Positions 8,736 through 17,550 of a stretch of DNA of 64,000 nt are shown here, in pieces (the first letter of the stretch is position 1; every line of letters begins with the position of its first letter). This DNA comes from Paenibacillus xylanexedens. Its GTDB lineage: Bacteria > Bacillota > Bacilli > Paenibacillales > Paenibacillaceae. The DNA lies in assembly GCF_001908275.1 (NCBI RefSeq), contig NZ_CP018620.1, forward strand, positions 1,922,001 through 1,986,000. Direction: 5' to 3'. The notes under the pieces were generated by a model. That model saw nothing but the letters and a program-made list of their open reading frames with translations. It was not told the DNA's origin and searched no databases. The position numbers and the translations under genes are program-made.

Positions 8736-9914
8736 ATGACGCAAAAAATCTATTATGACTCTGCTTACACAAGAGAGTGGCATACAACGATTACAGGCAG
8801 AGTGGACAAGGAAGACGGCGTATATGTCACATTGGCGGAGACTGCTTTTTACCCGCATGGGGGCGGACAGCCTTGTGATCTGGGACATATTGGTGGCATC
8901 GCTGTTCTGGATGTGAACATTGAAGATGGTGACGTATGGCATAAGCTGGAACGCGCCCCTGAAGAGACTAAGGTACATTGTGAGATTGACTGGGAGCGCA
9001 GATTCGATCATATGCAGCAGCATACGGGTCAGCATTTGTTATCGGCAATCACTCTAAAGCTGACTGAAGCGATGACCCTCAGTTTCCATCTTGGTACGGA
9101 GTATGACACGATTGATGTGGCTGCGGCTGAACTGTGAGCGAATCAATTAACCGCCATTGAACAAGAAGTGAATCGCCAGATCTATCGTAACGCTCGTATC
9201 AACACGTCTTGGGTTACAGCAGAAGAGGCCGCACAATTGCCACTGGTGAAGCAGCCTACGGTAACGGAGGACATTCGCATCGTCGAGATCGAGGGTGTGG
9301 AGTATAACGCCTGCGGCGGAACGCATGTGTCGGCGACGGGTGAGATCGGCATCATCAAACTGTTGAAAACTGAAAAAGTGAAGGGCGGCACCCGCATTTA
9401 TTTCAAATGTGGGACAAGGGCGCTGAATGAATTCACAACTACACAAAACGTGCTCAATAGCATCATGGTTAAATTAAAGACAAGTAAGGACGAATTATTG
9501 GAGCGTATTGAGAAAATGGAACTGGAGCAAAAACAGCTGCAAACCGAGCTGAATGCAGTGAAAACAACCAACGATGCCTATTATGCGGAGGAACTTCTCG
9601 CCGCTCGGCAGGGGCTGGTCATTGCTCAGGTCTTTGAAGACAAATCGCTCAAGGATATGCAGAGTCTTGCTACCAAGCTGACGGCAGACCACGAGGGTCT
9701 TGTACTCTTTGCCAGCATCTCAGAGGCCAAAGTTGTTCTGGCACAGAACGGACAGCCGCCCGAATGGGCCTGTGGACCTTTCTTTAAAGGCAATCTTGGA
9801 GCCTACCAAGGCAAAGGTGGCGGTAGTGAAAAGATGGCTCAGGCAGGTTTTGCCAGCAGTGAAGATGCACTCGCCTTTTATGAATTCACCAAGGACCAGT
9901 TGGGACATCACTGA
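8736..9914 (+). pseudogene. Alanyl-tRNA editing protein (AlaX/DHHA1) split by an in-frame TGA
   Basis: This is one continuous reading frame interrupted only by TGA at 9135-9137. The first part (133 codons) has the AlaRS-like N-terminus with AFYPHGGGQPCD and the zinc motif HTGQHLLS. The second part continues in the same frame (EQEVNRQIYRN) through the second zinc motif CGGTH, a coiled-coil stretch and a C-terminal DHHA1 domain (GGGSEKMAQAG). Full-length members hydrolyse mischarged Ser- or Gly-tRNA(Ala). The TGA removes the second half of the zinc site, so the product is probably inactive unless the stop is read through. The downstream GTG at 9168 has no ribosome binding site. A single point mutation or a sequencing error is the simplest explanation; I see no evidence for selenocysteine. 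Confidence 0.82.
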
Positions 9915-10022
9915 TGTGTGTTTTCTAATATAAGATCGGCAGGCATTTAAATATGGAGTAAGGAACAAGCACGTCACATTGTGGCGTGTTTTCCATTGCC
10001 AATAGATGAAGGAGGTTGGAGC

Positions 10023-11327
10023 ATGACAGAACGAATTCCGTGTATACGAGAAGAGTGTGCAAATACCATTTTACCAGCAACAGCGTTGAAAACGGGTGGT
10101 TATTGCATGCCTTGCAAGCAGGAGATGGAACGCGAGGAGCGTCAGAGATACATTGAAGCGAATCGACGTGACGTGAACTTGTATGCAGGTATCACAGACC
10201 CGGTCGAAATTTTGAAAATCATGCACAAACCTCAGGTTCGCGATCCACTAATTCGTTATACGCCCTATGAACAATCCGAGGAACAGGTATATCTATCTTT
10301 GTCTGTAGAGCAACAAGATCAGATGAAGGATTACGCGATGCAACGGATTCGTACAGGTGATGAAGATACGGGCAAAGACATTCTGGTATATCTGGTCTGC
10401 TACCATGATATATCGTTGACTGTCGAAATTCCTGAGCTGCTGGAACAGGAGATCTATTATCCTGCCATTTTGTATAAAAGTGCCTCGGGTGAGGTTCGTG
10501 ATCATCTCTTGCAGCAGGTGAATACCGATGATGAGAATCGGAACCACATATTGCTCATGCTGGCCCATATCGGAGATGATGTTGTCGTGCAGCAGTTCCG
10601 GCAGTGGAGACAATCTCCTCCATCTTGGGCGAACGAGTTATACGTGGCACCTGAGCATTACACCACTGAAGCTGGTTGGGAGCTTACAAAAGACGGGCAG
10701 CGCAGGGAATTATTCATCACCCCAAGTTATTCACTCTATAAAGAAAAAGAGAATGAAGGACCTAACGTGGAGTTAAGCGGAAGTTCACTATCGATGCTGA
10801 ACCCTAGCACCAATTGCTGTCCATGGTGTGGCAATGCGTTAACCACCTTAATTAGTCTGGATGTTAAGCATCCAGCATTGAATGACGTTTCTTGGCATGC
10901 TCAGCAACTTCAGATACGGACTTGCGTGATATGCAGCAGTTACGGTGTGGTTTACATGGAGATGGACGCGGGAGGGGAACCGTTATGGAGTTCACATAAT
11001 GTCATGCCTGCGGGAATGGACGAGATTGACCTGGACGACTATGGTAAACTTGCACCGGATGTTGGCCAGCAGTTTGGGATTGCGAATGCATCACGTCATG
11101 CATTCCATGCCAGTGAGTGGGCGATGGAGCCATCGTTATCTCAGGTCGGCGGCCATCCGGGATGGGTTCAAGATGCGGAGTACCCAACATGTCCACGCTG
11201 TTCCACGAGAATGAAGGCTGTCGCACAACTGGACTGGGGCGAGGTTGAGAAATATGGTGAGGGTATGTATTACATGTTCATATGTGAGCCATGTCAGATG
11301 ACCGCCGTATCGTACCAGCAATCTTGA
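10023..11327 (+). CDS. Zinc-ribbon protein with YwqG/DUF1963-like C-terminus
   Basis: A 434-residue predicted cytoplasmic protein of unknown function. The start is the ATG at 10023, with GAAGGAGG seven bases upstream; an upstream in-frame start has no such site. It contains three Cys clusters that look metal-binding: CIREECANT with YCMPCKQ near the N-terminus, CCPWCGNAL with CVICSSYG in the middle, and CPRCSTRM with CEPC near the end. The C-terminal segment SQVGGHPGWVQDAEYP resembles the YwqG/DUF1963 family. No partner genes suggest a pathway; it stands alone with a hairpin downstream. Confidence 0.75.
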   Translation: MTERIPCIREECANTILPATALKTGGYCMPCKQEMEREERQRYIEANRRDVNLYAGITDPVEILKIMHKPQVRDPLIRYTPYEQSEEQVYLSLSVEQQDQMKDYAMQRIRTGDEDTGKDILVYLVCYHDISLTVEIPELLEQEIYYPAILYKSASGEVRDHLLQQVNTDDENRNHILLMLAHIGDDVVVQQFRQWRQSPPSWANELYVAPEHYTTEAGWELTKDGQRRELFITPSYSLYKEKENEGPNVELSGSSLSMLNPSTNCCPWCGNALTTLISLDVKHPALNDVSWHAQQLQIRTCVICSSYGVVYMEMDAGGEPLWSSHNVMPAGMDEIDLDDYGKLAPDVGQQFGIANASRHAFHASEWAMEPSLSQVGGHPGWVQDAEYPTCPRCSTRMKAVAQLDWGEVEKYGEGMYYMFICEPCQMTAVSYQQS

Positions 11328-11433
11328 TGGTGGAAGCTAGTATAAAACATTATAAGCAATTATAAGCAGTCATCTTATTATGATATTACACCGCTTTTAA
11401 GGTTGGAATGACAGTAGTAGACAGACTATAACC

Positions 11434-11476
11434 AAGGGGCATCCCGAAGTTCTTGGAACTTCATGGGATGCCCCTT
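11434..11476. terminator. Long hairpin downstream of zinc-ribbon gene
   Basis: A 19-bp stem (AAGGGGCATCCC then GAAGTTC, with the complementary arm at 11456-11476) has a 3-base loop and a two-base AT bulge. It is followed by only three T on the + strand and preceded by AA on the other side. It is probably a bidirectional-type terminator. It lies 130 bases from the left end of IS copy 1. Confidence 0.6.
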
Positions 11477-11719
11477 TGCCCTGCGCAGGATGGATGTGAG
11501 ATATCTTTGCTACAGCCAGTCGTTTATGCTATTTATTTAGCCGCCAGAGTGAGAATGGGTTGTTTTTTCTACATGCAGAAGAAGCTTGTCGTACTCACAC
11601 TATCTAGCTATGATGAACGTAACCGCAAAAATAGCCCTCCATATTGCTGCACATCGTAGGTTAAAATGGACAGTAAGAACCACCATTTCAGAGCTACACA
11701 GCAAAGGAGAGCTATCCCT

Positions 11720-12838
11720 ATGAAGTCTACCACAAAATTCATTGGTTTAGATGTATCCAAAGAAAAAATTTCTGTCGCTATTGCTGACGAGGGTAAAGAC
11801 AAGCCGCGGTATTACGGTACCATTGCTCATGCGCCTGCTGCCTTACGCAAACTCATCAAAGAGTTGGGTCCGGCAAGCTCCCTCTCGTTTTGTTATGAGG
11901 CCGGTCCTACAGGATACGAAACCTACCGCTGGATCGAATCCATGGGGGCCCATTGTGTCGTCATTGCCCCTTCACTCATCCCCAAACGCTCCGGCGATCA
12001 CGTGAAAACCGATCGACGGGATGCCGAGCAACTGGCACGTCTGTTCCGTGCAGGCGAGCTTACGCCGATTTACGTTCCAGCACGTGAAGATGAGGCGCTT
12101 CGTGAATTGGTTCGGGCACGCGAATCGGCAAAAGAAGATGCTCACCGGGCTCGTCAACGCGTGCTCAAATTTTTATTGCGTCACCAGATCCATCCGCCTG
12201 AACAACTCAAACGTCGCTGGACGAAAAAATATCGCGTATGGCTTGGACAACTGACCTTCCCGAATGCGCCTATGCAGATTGCGTTTACAGAGTACCTTCA
12301 TGCCATGGACGAGATCGAGCAACGCATCGGTCGACTGGAAAAAGCCTTGATTGAAGAGGCAGCGACCAGTTCCAAAGCCGATTTGATTCAGATTTTACAG
12401 TCTCTGCGTGGCATTGGATTTCTCACGGCCATCACGCTTGCTGCGGAGATCGGTTCCTTTGCCCGGTTCCGTTCTCCTGCTCAGCTCATGGCTTACTTAG
12501 GCCTAGTTCCGCGTGAGCATTCGTCTGGAGTCCGTACCCAACGAGGCTCGCTCACCAAAGCGGGAAATGGACGATTGCGTCGCACCTTGATTGAATCGGC
12601 ATGGAGTTACCGCCATCGGCCTGCGATTAAAGGGGACTTGGCCCGCCGTTTGGAAGGTCTGCCTGCGGACATACAGCTCATTTCATGGAAAGCCCAGGAA
12701 CGGCTGCACCGAAAATTCCGCCGTTTAGTTTATGGATTAAACAAACACAAAAATGTCGCGGTCACCGCGGTGGCCAGGGAACTGACCGGGTTCATTTGGG
12801 CGATCGCCCGAACGTTGGAGCTACCGAACGCTCAGTAA
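11720..12838 (+). CDS. IS110/IS1111-family transposase (DEDD recombinase), copy 1
   Basis: A 372-residue recombinase. The N-terminal RuvC-like DEDD domain shows FIGLDVSKEKISVAIAD (first Asp), YEAGPTGYETYRW (Glu) and DHVKTDRRDAEQLARL (two Asp). The C-terminal Transposase_20 domain shows LRGIGFLTAITLAAEIG and the Ser-containing LVPREHSSGVRTQRGSLTKA with GNGRLRR. The start ATG at 11720 is preceded by AAAGGAG and matches copy 2. It differs from copy 2 at three residues only (Lys/Gln, Leu/Ile, Ile/Val). Both copies are intact and probably active. Confidence 0.95.
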   Translation: MKSTTKFIGLDVSKEKISVAIADEGKDKPRYYGTIAHAPAALRKLIKELGPASSLSFCYEAGPTGYETYRWIESMGAHCVVIAPSLIPKRSGDHVKTDRRDAEQLARLFRAGELTPIYVPAREDEALRELVRARESAKEDAHRARQRVLKFLLRHQIHPPEQLKRRWTKKYRVWLGQLTFPNAPMQIAFTEYLHAMDEIEQRIGRLEKALIEEAATSSKADLIQILQSLRGIGFLTAITLAAEIGSFARFRSPAQLMAYLGLVPREHSSGVRTQRGSLTKAGNGRLRRTLIESAWSYRHRPAIKGDLARRLEGLPADIQLISWKAQERLHRKFRRLVYGLNKHKNVAVTAVARELTGFIWAIARTLELPNAQ

Positions 12839-13140
12839 TCTGTTATTCATCTTGAAGAGACGGATGGTTTAAACGGAAAAAGGGGAAAACCCCGGAGCCC
12901 TAAGCCCGGGAGTTCATGGAAGGTTCAGGAGAGAATGTACGAGGTTCGTTTGCACTAGGCTTTTAATGGGCTGAACGTGCGTGGCTAGCTTGTAACAGCT
13001 CTCCTTGACGAAGGCATACCATGTGGTAACCAACCCACGGATAGCAGCGTGCCAACCGTCGCTCGCATATGGACTCCCGCGCTTAGGGCTTCGGCGAAAA
13101 GCAGCATTTTGTGCTGGGCTTGACAAAAACGTTCATAGCA
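12839..13140 (+). ncRNA. Candidate guide (bridge/seek) RNA region of IS copy 1
   Basis: This is the non-coding 3' end of the element. It holds an inverted pair of 28-bp segments (12892-12919 and 13067-13094, 23 of 28 positions complementary, core GCCCTAAGC) that encloses about 147 bp. The same structure is kept in copy 2. IS110-family elements are known to encode a structured RNA that recognises donor and target; in IS1111-like members it lies 3' of the transposase. Assignment here is by position and structure only, and exact RNA ends are unknown. Confidence 0.5.
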
Positions 13141-13332
13141 ACGAACCTGGCACGTCTTATTTGGCGAATATGCAGCACTGTAGAATTCTAACGAATCGTA
13201 GCCACGTTATTTCTCCAATTGTCAGGGTTTTTCGAAGAAAATCCAAGTTTTTTTCTGTCATAAGACTGCTGAGATTCGTTAGAATTTCATATGCTTGTAA
13301 AACTGCGACATAAGGTGTGTCCGATTCGTTAG
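13140..13332. repeat. Palindromic four-motif element, copy A
   Basis: Four 9-bp motifs are arranged forward, forward, reverse, reverse: AACGAACC at 13140, TAACGAATC at 13189, GATTCGTTA at 13273 and GATTCGTTA at 13323. Each is followed on its inner side by an ACGTTATT-like or CTTAT-like block. Spacings are 49, 84 and 50 bases. Copies B (48038-48232) and C (27125-27320) have the same layout. The first motif abuts the right end of IS copy 1. The remaining stretch to 13460 is C-rich and shows no gene. Confidence 0.8.
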
Positions 13333-13460
13333 CGCTTGCCCCAAACCCAAACCCACCCCATACACACTACCCGCACATTACGGCCCACACCATACGTTCC
13401 ACACATTACCACCTAAATTACTACTGCTTCGTATGAACGTCGTCTCTTCACTACATCCGT

Positions 13461-13808
13461 CTACAATTCCGCAGATGCCTGCTTCAACAAACCAGCCAAC
13501 CATTCATAGTCCGGTGTATCTTTTTCCTTGAGTTTGATCGTTTTTCGTTCTTCCGGGCCTTCAAATATCCCATCGGGGAGATCGAGTCCAGTTGCATGAA
13601 AGATGGTGAAAGACATGGCTTGTTTGGAAGGCGAGATGACCGCAGCGTACTTTCCGTTTTTCAAAAAATGAGGTTTCTTGTATTGCACGCGTTCTTGTAC
13701 GTCAGGGATGGTATCATGCACCAACTGGCGCAATTGTTCAGCGACTTGTATTTGCCAGGGGATCTGAATCTGTTCAATAAACGCAGTAACTTCTGCATTC
13801 TTGGTCAT
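13461..13808 (-). CDS. DUF1801-family protein (YdhG-like)
   Basis: A 115-residue cytoplasmic protein of the DUF1801 family. The N-terminus resembles that family (VTAFIEQIQIPWQIQVAEQL), as does the segment VQYKKPHFLKNGKYAAVIS. The molecular function is unknown. Its start overlaps the stop of the upstream acetyltransferase by four bases (ATGA on the minus strand), so the two form a small operon. Confidence 0.75.
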   Translation of the reverse strand: MTKNAEVTAFIEQIQIPWQIQVAEQLRQLVHDTIPDVQERVQYKKPHFLKNGKYAAVISPSKQAMSFTIFHATGLDLPDGIFEGPEERKTIKLKEKDTPDYEWLAGLLKQASAEL

Positions 13809-14380
13809 ACTTGTTTACCCTCCGTATGGATCTGATTGTGTGTTTCCCATTCTGGTCTTAGGATTCCCATCATCAAGCGGTCGTAACGCTTACCATCACG
13901 ATATACAGCGGAGCGTGCCCGACCTTCCAACTGAAAACCAACCTTCTCATAGGAACGGATTGCTTTGGCATTGTAGGCGATGACATCGAGGCCAACCCGG
14001 TCCAGATTCATCTCATGGAACGCATATCGTAAAATAAGATTCAACGCTTCCGTGCCATATCCCTTGTTGCGATGTTTGGCAAGTCCGATGCCAATGGCAA
14101 GCTGTCCGCAGCGGTTGTTCCATTCAATGCCATGAATGACGACAAAACCAATCAGCGTATCCTCTTCATGCGTGCGAAGTCTGAAGTAAACTTCCTTGTT
14201 CTTCGTTTCGCCCTCATCCTCCAACTGTTTCTCCGAATAGGGAATGGCCAGATCAGTATCCACATTCCGAAGGTACTCCGGGTCTTCGTTCCATTGCAGC
14301 ATGGTCTGCACGTCTTCAGTTCGTGGTGGCGTCATCTTTAATCGTTTGCTATAAAACAGGTTATCCGTAGTGAGTGTCAT
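13805..14380 (-). CDS. GNAT acetyltransferase, RimJ/RimL type
   Basis: A 191-residue GNAT protein. The N-terminal segment KMTPPRTEDVQTMLQWNEDP and the acetyl-CoA loop region GIGLAKHRNKGYGTEALNL with NLDRVGLDVIAYNAKAIRSY are typical of RimJ/RimL-like enzymes that acetylate amino groups of proteins or small molecules. The substrate is unknown. GGAGACCCCT precedes the ATG. It is coupled to the DUF1801 gene by a four-base overlap. Confidence 0.85.
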   Translation of the reverse strand: MTLTTDNLFYSKRLKMTPPRTEDVQTMLQWNEDPEYLRNVDTDLAIPYSEKQLEDEGETKNKEVYFRLRTHEEDTLIGFVVIHGIEWNNRCGQLAIGIGLAKHRNKGYGTEALNLILRYAFHEMNLDRVGLDVIAYNAKAIRSYEKVGFQLEGRARSAVYRDGKRYDRLMMGILRPEWETHNQIHTEGKQV

Positions 14381-14635
14381 AGGGGTCTCCTTTAAATTAA
14401 GTTAAGCTTGCTTCACCTTAGTTCCACGTTTAACTCTATGTATATTGCGCAATAGACCTCGCCCCTTTGGCATATGATAGCCTCATCATACTGGAAATTA
14501 CAGGTGGATCACAATAGCGTATTTCAGTGGATATAAGTAACCTCTTGTCATAAAACCTAACACGGTAGTAAGATAAAATGATTGATATACATTCAGTGAT
14601 AAAACCAATAAAAATGTCGGCGGGAGTGGTACGTT

Positions 14636-15091
14636 ATGGAGATCAAAGTGGATGATTTGAGTGGAGTCCAAGTTAAGGCTTTAATTGCAGAGCACCTGCA
14701 AGGGATGGCAGCAGATTCGCCTCCAGAGAGTATTCATGCGTTGAATCTGGATGGACTCAAGGAGCCCGAAATTACTTTCTGGTGTGCTTGGGAAGGGGAC
14801 GACTTGCTCGGCTGCGGGGCTATCAAAGAACTTGATTCAGAGCATGCAGAGTTGAAGTCAATGCGTACCGCTTCGGCTCATCTGAGAAAAGGCGTAGCGA
14901 GAAAAATTTTGGCTCATATTATGGAGGTTGCCATAGACCGTGGTTATAAGCGAATCAGTCTGGAGACGGGTTCAATGGATTCATTTATCCCGGCACGGAA
15001 GTTGTATGAAGATTTCGGATTTGAATATTGCGAACCATTCGCGGATTATGTATTGGACCCGAACAGCACGTTTATGACGAGAACAATTTAA
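14636..15091 (+). CDS. ysnE: GNAT acetyltransferase, YsnE-like
   Basis: A 151-residue GNAT protein that resembles B. subtilis YsnE in length and in several segments (SPPESIHALNLDGLK, LLGCGAIKELDSEHAELKSM, RGYKRISLETGSMDSF, FGFEYCEPFADY). The acetyl-CoA loop is LRKGVARKIL. YsnE homologues have been linked genetically to auxin (indole-3-acetate) formation in plant-associated Bacillus, but the reaction is not firmly established. It is monocistronic, with a terminator 16 bases after the stop. Confidence 0.75.
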   Translation: MEIKVDDLSGVQVKALIAEHLQGMAADSPPESIHALNLDGLKEPEITFWCAWEGDDLLGCGAIKELDSEHAELKSMRTASAHLRKGVARKILAHIMEVAIDRGYKRISLETGSMDSFIPARKLYEDFGFEYCEPFADYVLDPNSTFMTRTI

Positions 15092-15106
15092 ATGGATTTA
15101 CATGAG

Positions 15107-15144
15107 AAACCAGTATTCTGTTTTTTACAGGACGCTGGTTTTTT
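15107..15144 (+). terminator. Terminator of the ysnE-like gene
   Basis: The outer stem AAACCAG (15107-15113) / CTGGTTT (15135-15141) encloses a second pairing, CTGT with ACAG. It ends in a run of T. Confidence 0.8.
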
Positions 15145-15255
15145 AATTTTGCAACATATTGTACATTTTAAAAGTTGGAAAAAGAGTAGAATAAACTCAA
15201 TAATACGCATTAAAACAACATGGCCTTGTGACGAAGAATGTGGAGGGAGTCGTGC

Positions 15256-15537
15256 ATGATTTACTGGTGGTTCGATCATATGAATCCGCTGTTTGCTGTC
15301 TTGGTGTTATGTCCCATCATTGCTGTGGTGCTTGGAGTATGCAGTTATTTTGCCAAATGGTTTAGACTCTGGGTAGCGCTGATTATTTCTTTTATGCTGC
15401 CTTTGTTGTATATTGCGAGTGATCTTTCAACATGGGGAAGTAACGTAGGCGCTTGGTTCATCTATGGGGCAGTGTACAGTTTGCTCAGCTGGATTGTACA
15501 TAGATTGCTTCATGCGATTGTGGGGTATAAAACATAG
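15256..15537 (+). CDS. Small membrane protein, possibly DUF2651/YbeF-like
   Basis: A 93-residue protein with three predicted membrane segments (about residues 11-31, 36-56 and 66-88). I place the start at ATG 15256 because GGAGGGAG lies just upstream of it; an ATG 18 bases earlier overlaps that site. It somewhat resembles the small YbeF/DUF2651 membrane proteins in length and in MNPLFAVLVLCPIIAVVLG. Function is unknown. It precedes the amino-acid permease by about 135 bases and could share its transcript. Confidence 0.6.
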   Translation: MIYWWFDHMNPLFAVLVLCPIIAVVLGVCSYFAKWFRLWVALIISFMLPLLYIASDLSTWGSNVGAWFIYGAVYSLLSWIVHRLLHAIVGYKT

Positions 15538-15674
15538 GTTATGTCCATATATGTTTGGGATGAATTGGCCATAAGGAACTTCTGGGCTGATTGATGGACA
15601 ATAGGGTATACTGGACATTATGTCTATGAAATATGACAGCATTACAGACGTTTTTTACATCAGGAGGACTTGAA

Positions 15675-17027
15675 TTGGCTCAGACAGAAGGAACACTACA
15701 AAAAAAGCTTAAACCAAGACACATCAGTTTTATGGCTATGGGTGGTGTCATTGGAACGGGAATTTTCAAAGGCAGTGCAGAGACGATTGGACTCGCGGGT
15801 CCGGGCGTTATTGTCACATACATTTTTGCCGGATTATTGCTGCTGGTTGTTATGGCCGCGATGGCGGAGATGGCTACGGTGTACAAGAACAAAAATATGA
15901 AAGACTTCGTGCAGGAGGCATTTGGTAGCAGAGTATCTTTTGTTATGGGATGGATGTACTGCTTTCTATGGTTATCGGTGTGTGTCATTGAGGTGATTGC
16001 CGCCGGGAGTTTTTTGCAGTATTGGTTCAGTGAAGTACCGCTGTGGATGCTGAGTCTGGCTTGTGCGGCGTTCATTATACTGGTTAATCTGTTAAGTGTA
16101 GGTGTGTTCGGGGAATTTGAGTTTTGGCTGGCCGGGATCAAAATTGCCATGATCATTATTTTTATCTTCCTGGGTGCAGGATTGATCTTTGGAATTATCC
16201 CAAGTGACAACACCCCTTATCTGCAAAATTATACGCAAGCAGGCGGCTTCTTCCCGAACGGATGGTCTTCGATCTTCTCGGCACTGCTTGTGGTCATGTT
16301 CTCTTATGGAGGATCGGAGCTGATTGGTCTGACCCTGACCGAGACGGAAAATGCAGAAAAAGTGATGCCCAAAATCGTGGGCAATTTCATGCTCAGAATT
16401 ATTCTGTTCTTCACCTTGCCGATTCTCATCATCTGTGGTCTTATCCCATGGAATGAGATCGGGCCGGAGAGCAGTCCATTTGTACAGGTGCTTGCATCCA
16501 CGGGACTGCCGGGAGCAGCACACATAATGAACTTTATTTTGGTGACTGCCGTTCTGTCTGCTGCGAATTCAGGGATCTATGGTGCATCCCGGATGATGCA
16601 CTCCATGGCAGTGGGCGGGGAAGCTCCGAAGGCATTGTCACAGACGAATCGCAACGGTAGCCCTGTTAACACACTTCTGGTGTGTTCAGTAGTTTTGCTC
16701 GGAGGTTCCTTGCTAGGCCTGTTCGCGCAGGATCAACTGTTCCGCGTATTGCTCGCAGTTCCGGGGTTTGTTGTAATCCTTGTGTGGATCTGTATTGCTT
16801 CATCACAGTTGAAATTGCGGAAGAGATATCCGGTTCAACCGACCTTCAAAGTTTGGGGATTCCCTTACATAACCGGAGTCGTTGTATTATGTCTTAGTGT
16901 GATTGCGGTGATGTTTGTATTCGATGAAGGTAATCGGTTCAGCATTAGCATCTGTCTTGCCGTGCTCGCGTTGCTGATTATCTGGTCCCTGATTCGATTC
17001 AGGAAGACGAATGGACGAACAGTTTAG
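15675..17027 (+). CDS. Amino-acid permease, APC superfamily
   Basis: A permease of about 450 residues with 12 predicted membrane helices. The APC signature is near the N-terminus (ISFMAMGGVIGTGIFKG), and the central segments FGEFEFWLAGIKIAMI and SYGGSELIGLT are typical of the AAT family (proline, GABA and related permeases). I choose TTG at 15675 because AGGAGG lies seven bases upstream (15662-15667). An in-frame ATG at 15633 has no ribosome binding site. The substrate cannot be predicted with confidence. A terminator follows. Confidence 0.88.
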   Translation: MAQTEGTLQKKLKPRHISFMAMGGVIGTGIFKGSAETIGLAGPGVIVTYIFAGLLLLVVMAAMAEMATVYKNKNMKDFVQEAFGSRVSFVMGWMYCFLWLSVCVIEVIAAGSFLQYWFSEVPLWMLSLACAAFIILVNLLSVGVFGEFEFWLAGIKIAMIIIFIFLGAGLIFGIIPSDNTPYLQNYTQAGGFFPNGWSSIFSALLVVMFSYGGSELIGLTLTETENAEKVMPKIVGNFMLRIILFFTLPILIICGLIPWNEIGPESSPFVQVLASTGLPGAAHIMNFILVTAVLSAANSGIYGASRMMHSMAVGGEAPKALSQTNRNGSPVNTLLVCSVVLLGGSLLGLFAQDQLFRVLLAVPGFVVILVWICIASSQLKLRKRYPVQPTFKVWGFPYITGVVVLCLSVIAVMFVFDEGNRFSISICLAVLALLIIWSLIRFRKTNGRTV

Positions 17028-17064
17028 TAATTGGTTGGGTAGTATGCAAATGTAGAACAACATG

Positions 17065-17096
17065 ACATCTCGGCGCTTGCGGCGGGGTGTTTTTTT
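17065..17096 (+). terminator. Terminator of the amino-acid permease
   Basis: The stem ACATCTCG / CGGGGTGT (three G-T pairs) is followed by seven T, about 38 bases after the permease stop. Confidence 0.75.
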
Positions 17097-17254
17097 GTTT
17101 GCACTAAGGGAACGATCTTATTTCGGAATGGGAAGTTCTGTTTTTGTTATATTTGCCTGAACAGTTGATATCTGTCTCGAAACAATTTACAACAGCTCAG
17201 AATCAGGTTTTTCAGATGAATAACATCTTGAAACAACATTTATTCGAAATCTAA

Positions 17255-17530
17255 AGACAGTGGGATGGTACTATAGCTCATGAGATTATTGGACATTATG
17301 AAGCGTTTAAAAGCGGAAAAGCTTTTGAACTATATAATCTTGATGATGCAACGTATGCGCGAAATTTTGCGTTGGACGAAGCACAAGCCAGTATAAGAGC
17401 GGCGAGATTTGCCCCAGAGTTAACTTCTGTAGAGAGAATGACACTACTCAGAGATGCGATTACGAGATTGAAAAATGCAGATCTCCGTGTAAAGGATGTA
17501 AAAAACGAACTTTATATTCAACATAGATAG
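17255..17530 (+). pseudogene. Truncated C-terminal toxin domain with HExxH motif
   Basis: A frame of 91 codons has no start codon and is preceded in frame by TAA at 17252. It begins RQWDGTIAHEIIGHYEAF and ends in a helical segment (LDEAQASIRAARFAP, RMTLLRDAITRLKNA). HEIIGH is a zincin-type metal motif, and the short length and Ala/Arg-rich tail look like the C-terminal module of a polymorphic or secreted toxin. The long N-terminal carrier is absent. Upstream, 17108-17254 reads open in the same frame for about 48 codons (QFTTAQNQVFQMNNIL) and may be more debris. Immediately downstream is a small gene in the position of an immunity gene. Confidence 0.55.
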
Positions 17531-17550
17531 AAGGAGAAGGGATTGTAATT

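Larger units (their letters stand above)
11607..13140 (+). mobile_element. IS110-family (IS1111-like) insertion sequence, copy 1
   Basis: Comparison with the second copy (48231-49767) sets the ends. The two copies share all sequence from TCTA-GCTATGATG on the left to TCATAGC-AACGAACC on the right and then diverge. The element is 1534 bp, against 1537 bp for copy 2; the difference is three bases in two small indels in the left non-coding region. The ends form a short inverted repeat (GCTATGA). The left non-coding part is short (about 113 bp) and the right one long (about 300 bp), as in the IS1111 subgroup. It sits in the outer motif of the palindromic repeat at 13140-13332. Confidence 0.88.

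Noticed and set aside
9135..9137. Selenocysteine codon in the alanyl-tRNA editing gene
   Set aside because: No SECIS-like hairpin is evident and the family has no catalytic Cys at this position; a nonsense mutation is simpler.
12914..13126. 70-codon minus-strand frame in the IS non-coding end, nearly the same in copy 2 (48245-48457)
   Set aside because: Conservation is explained by the near identity of the two IS copies; no ribosome binding site; the region is better explained as structured non-coding DNA of the IS.
13140..13332. CRISPR array
   Set aside because: The repeated motifs are only 9 bp, alternate in orientation and have unequal spacers (50/84/50); no cas genes are present.
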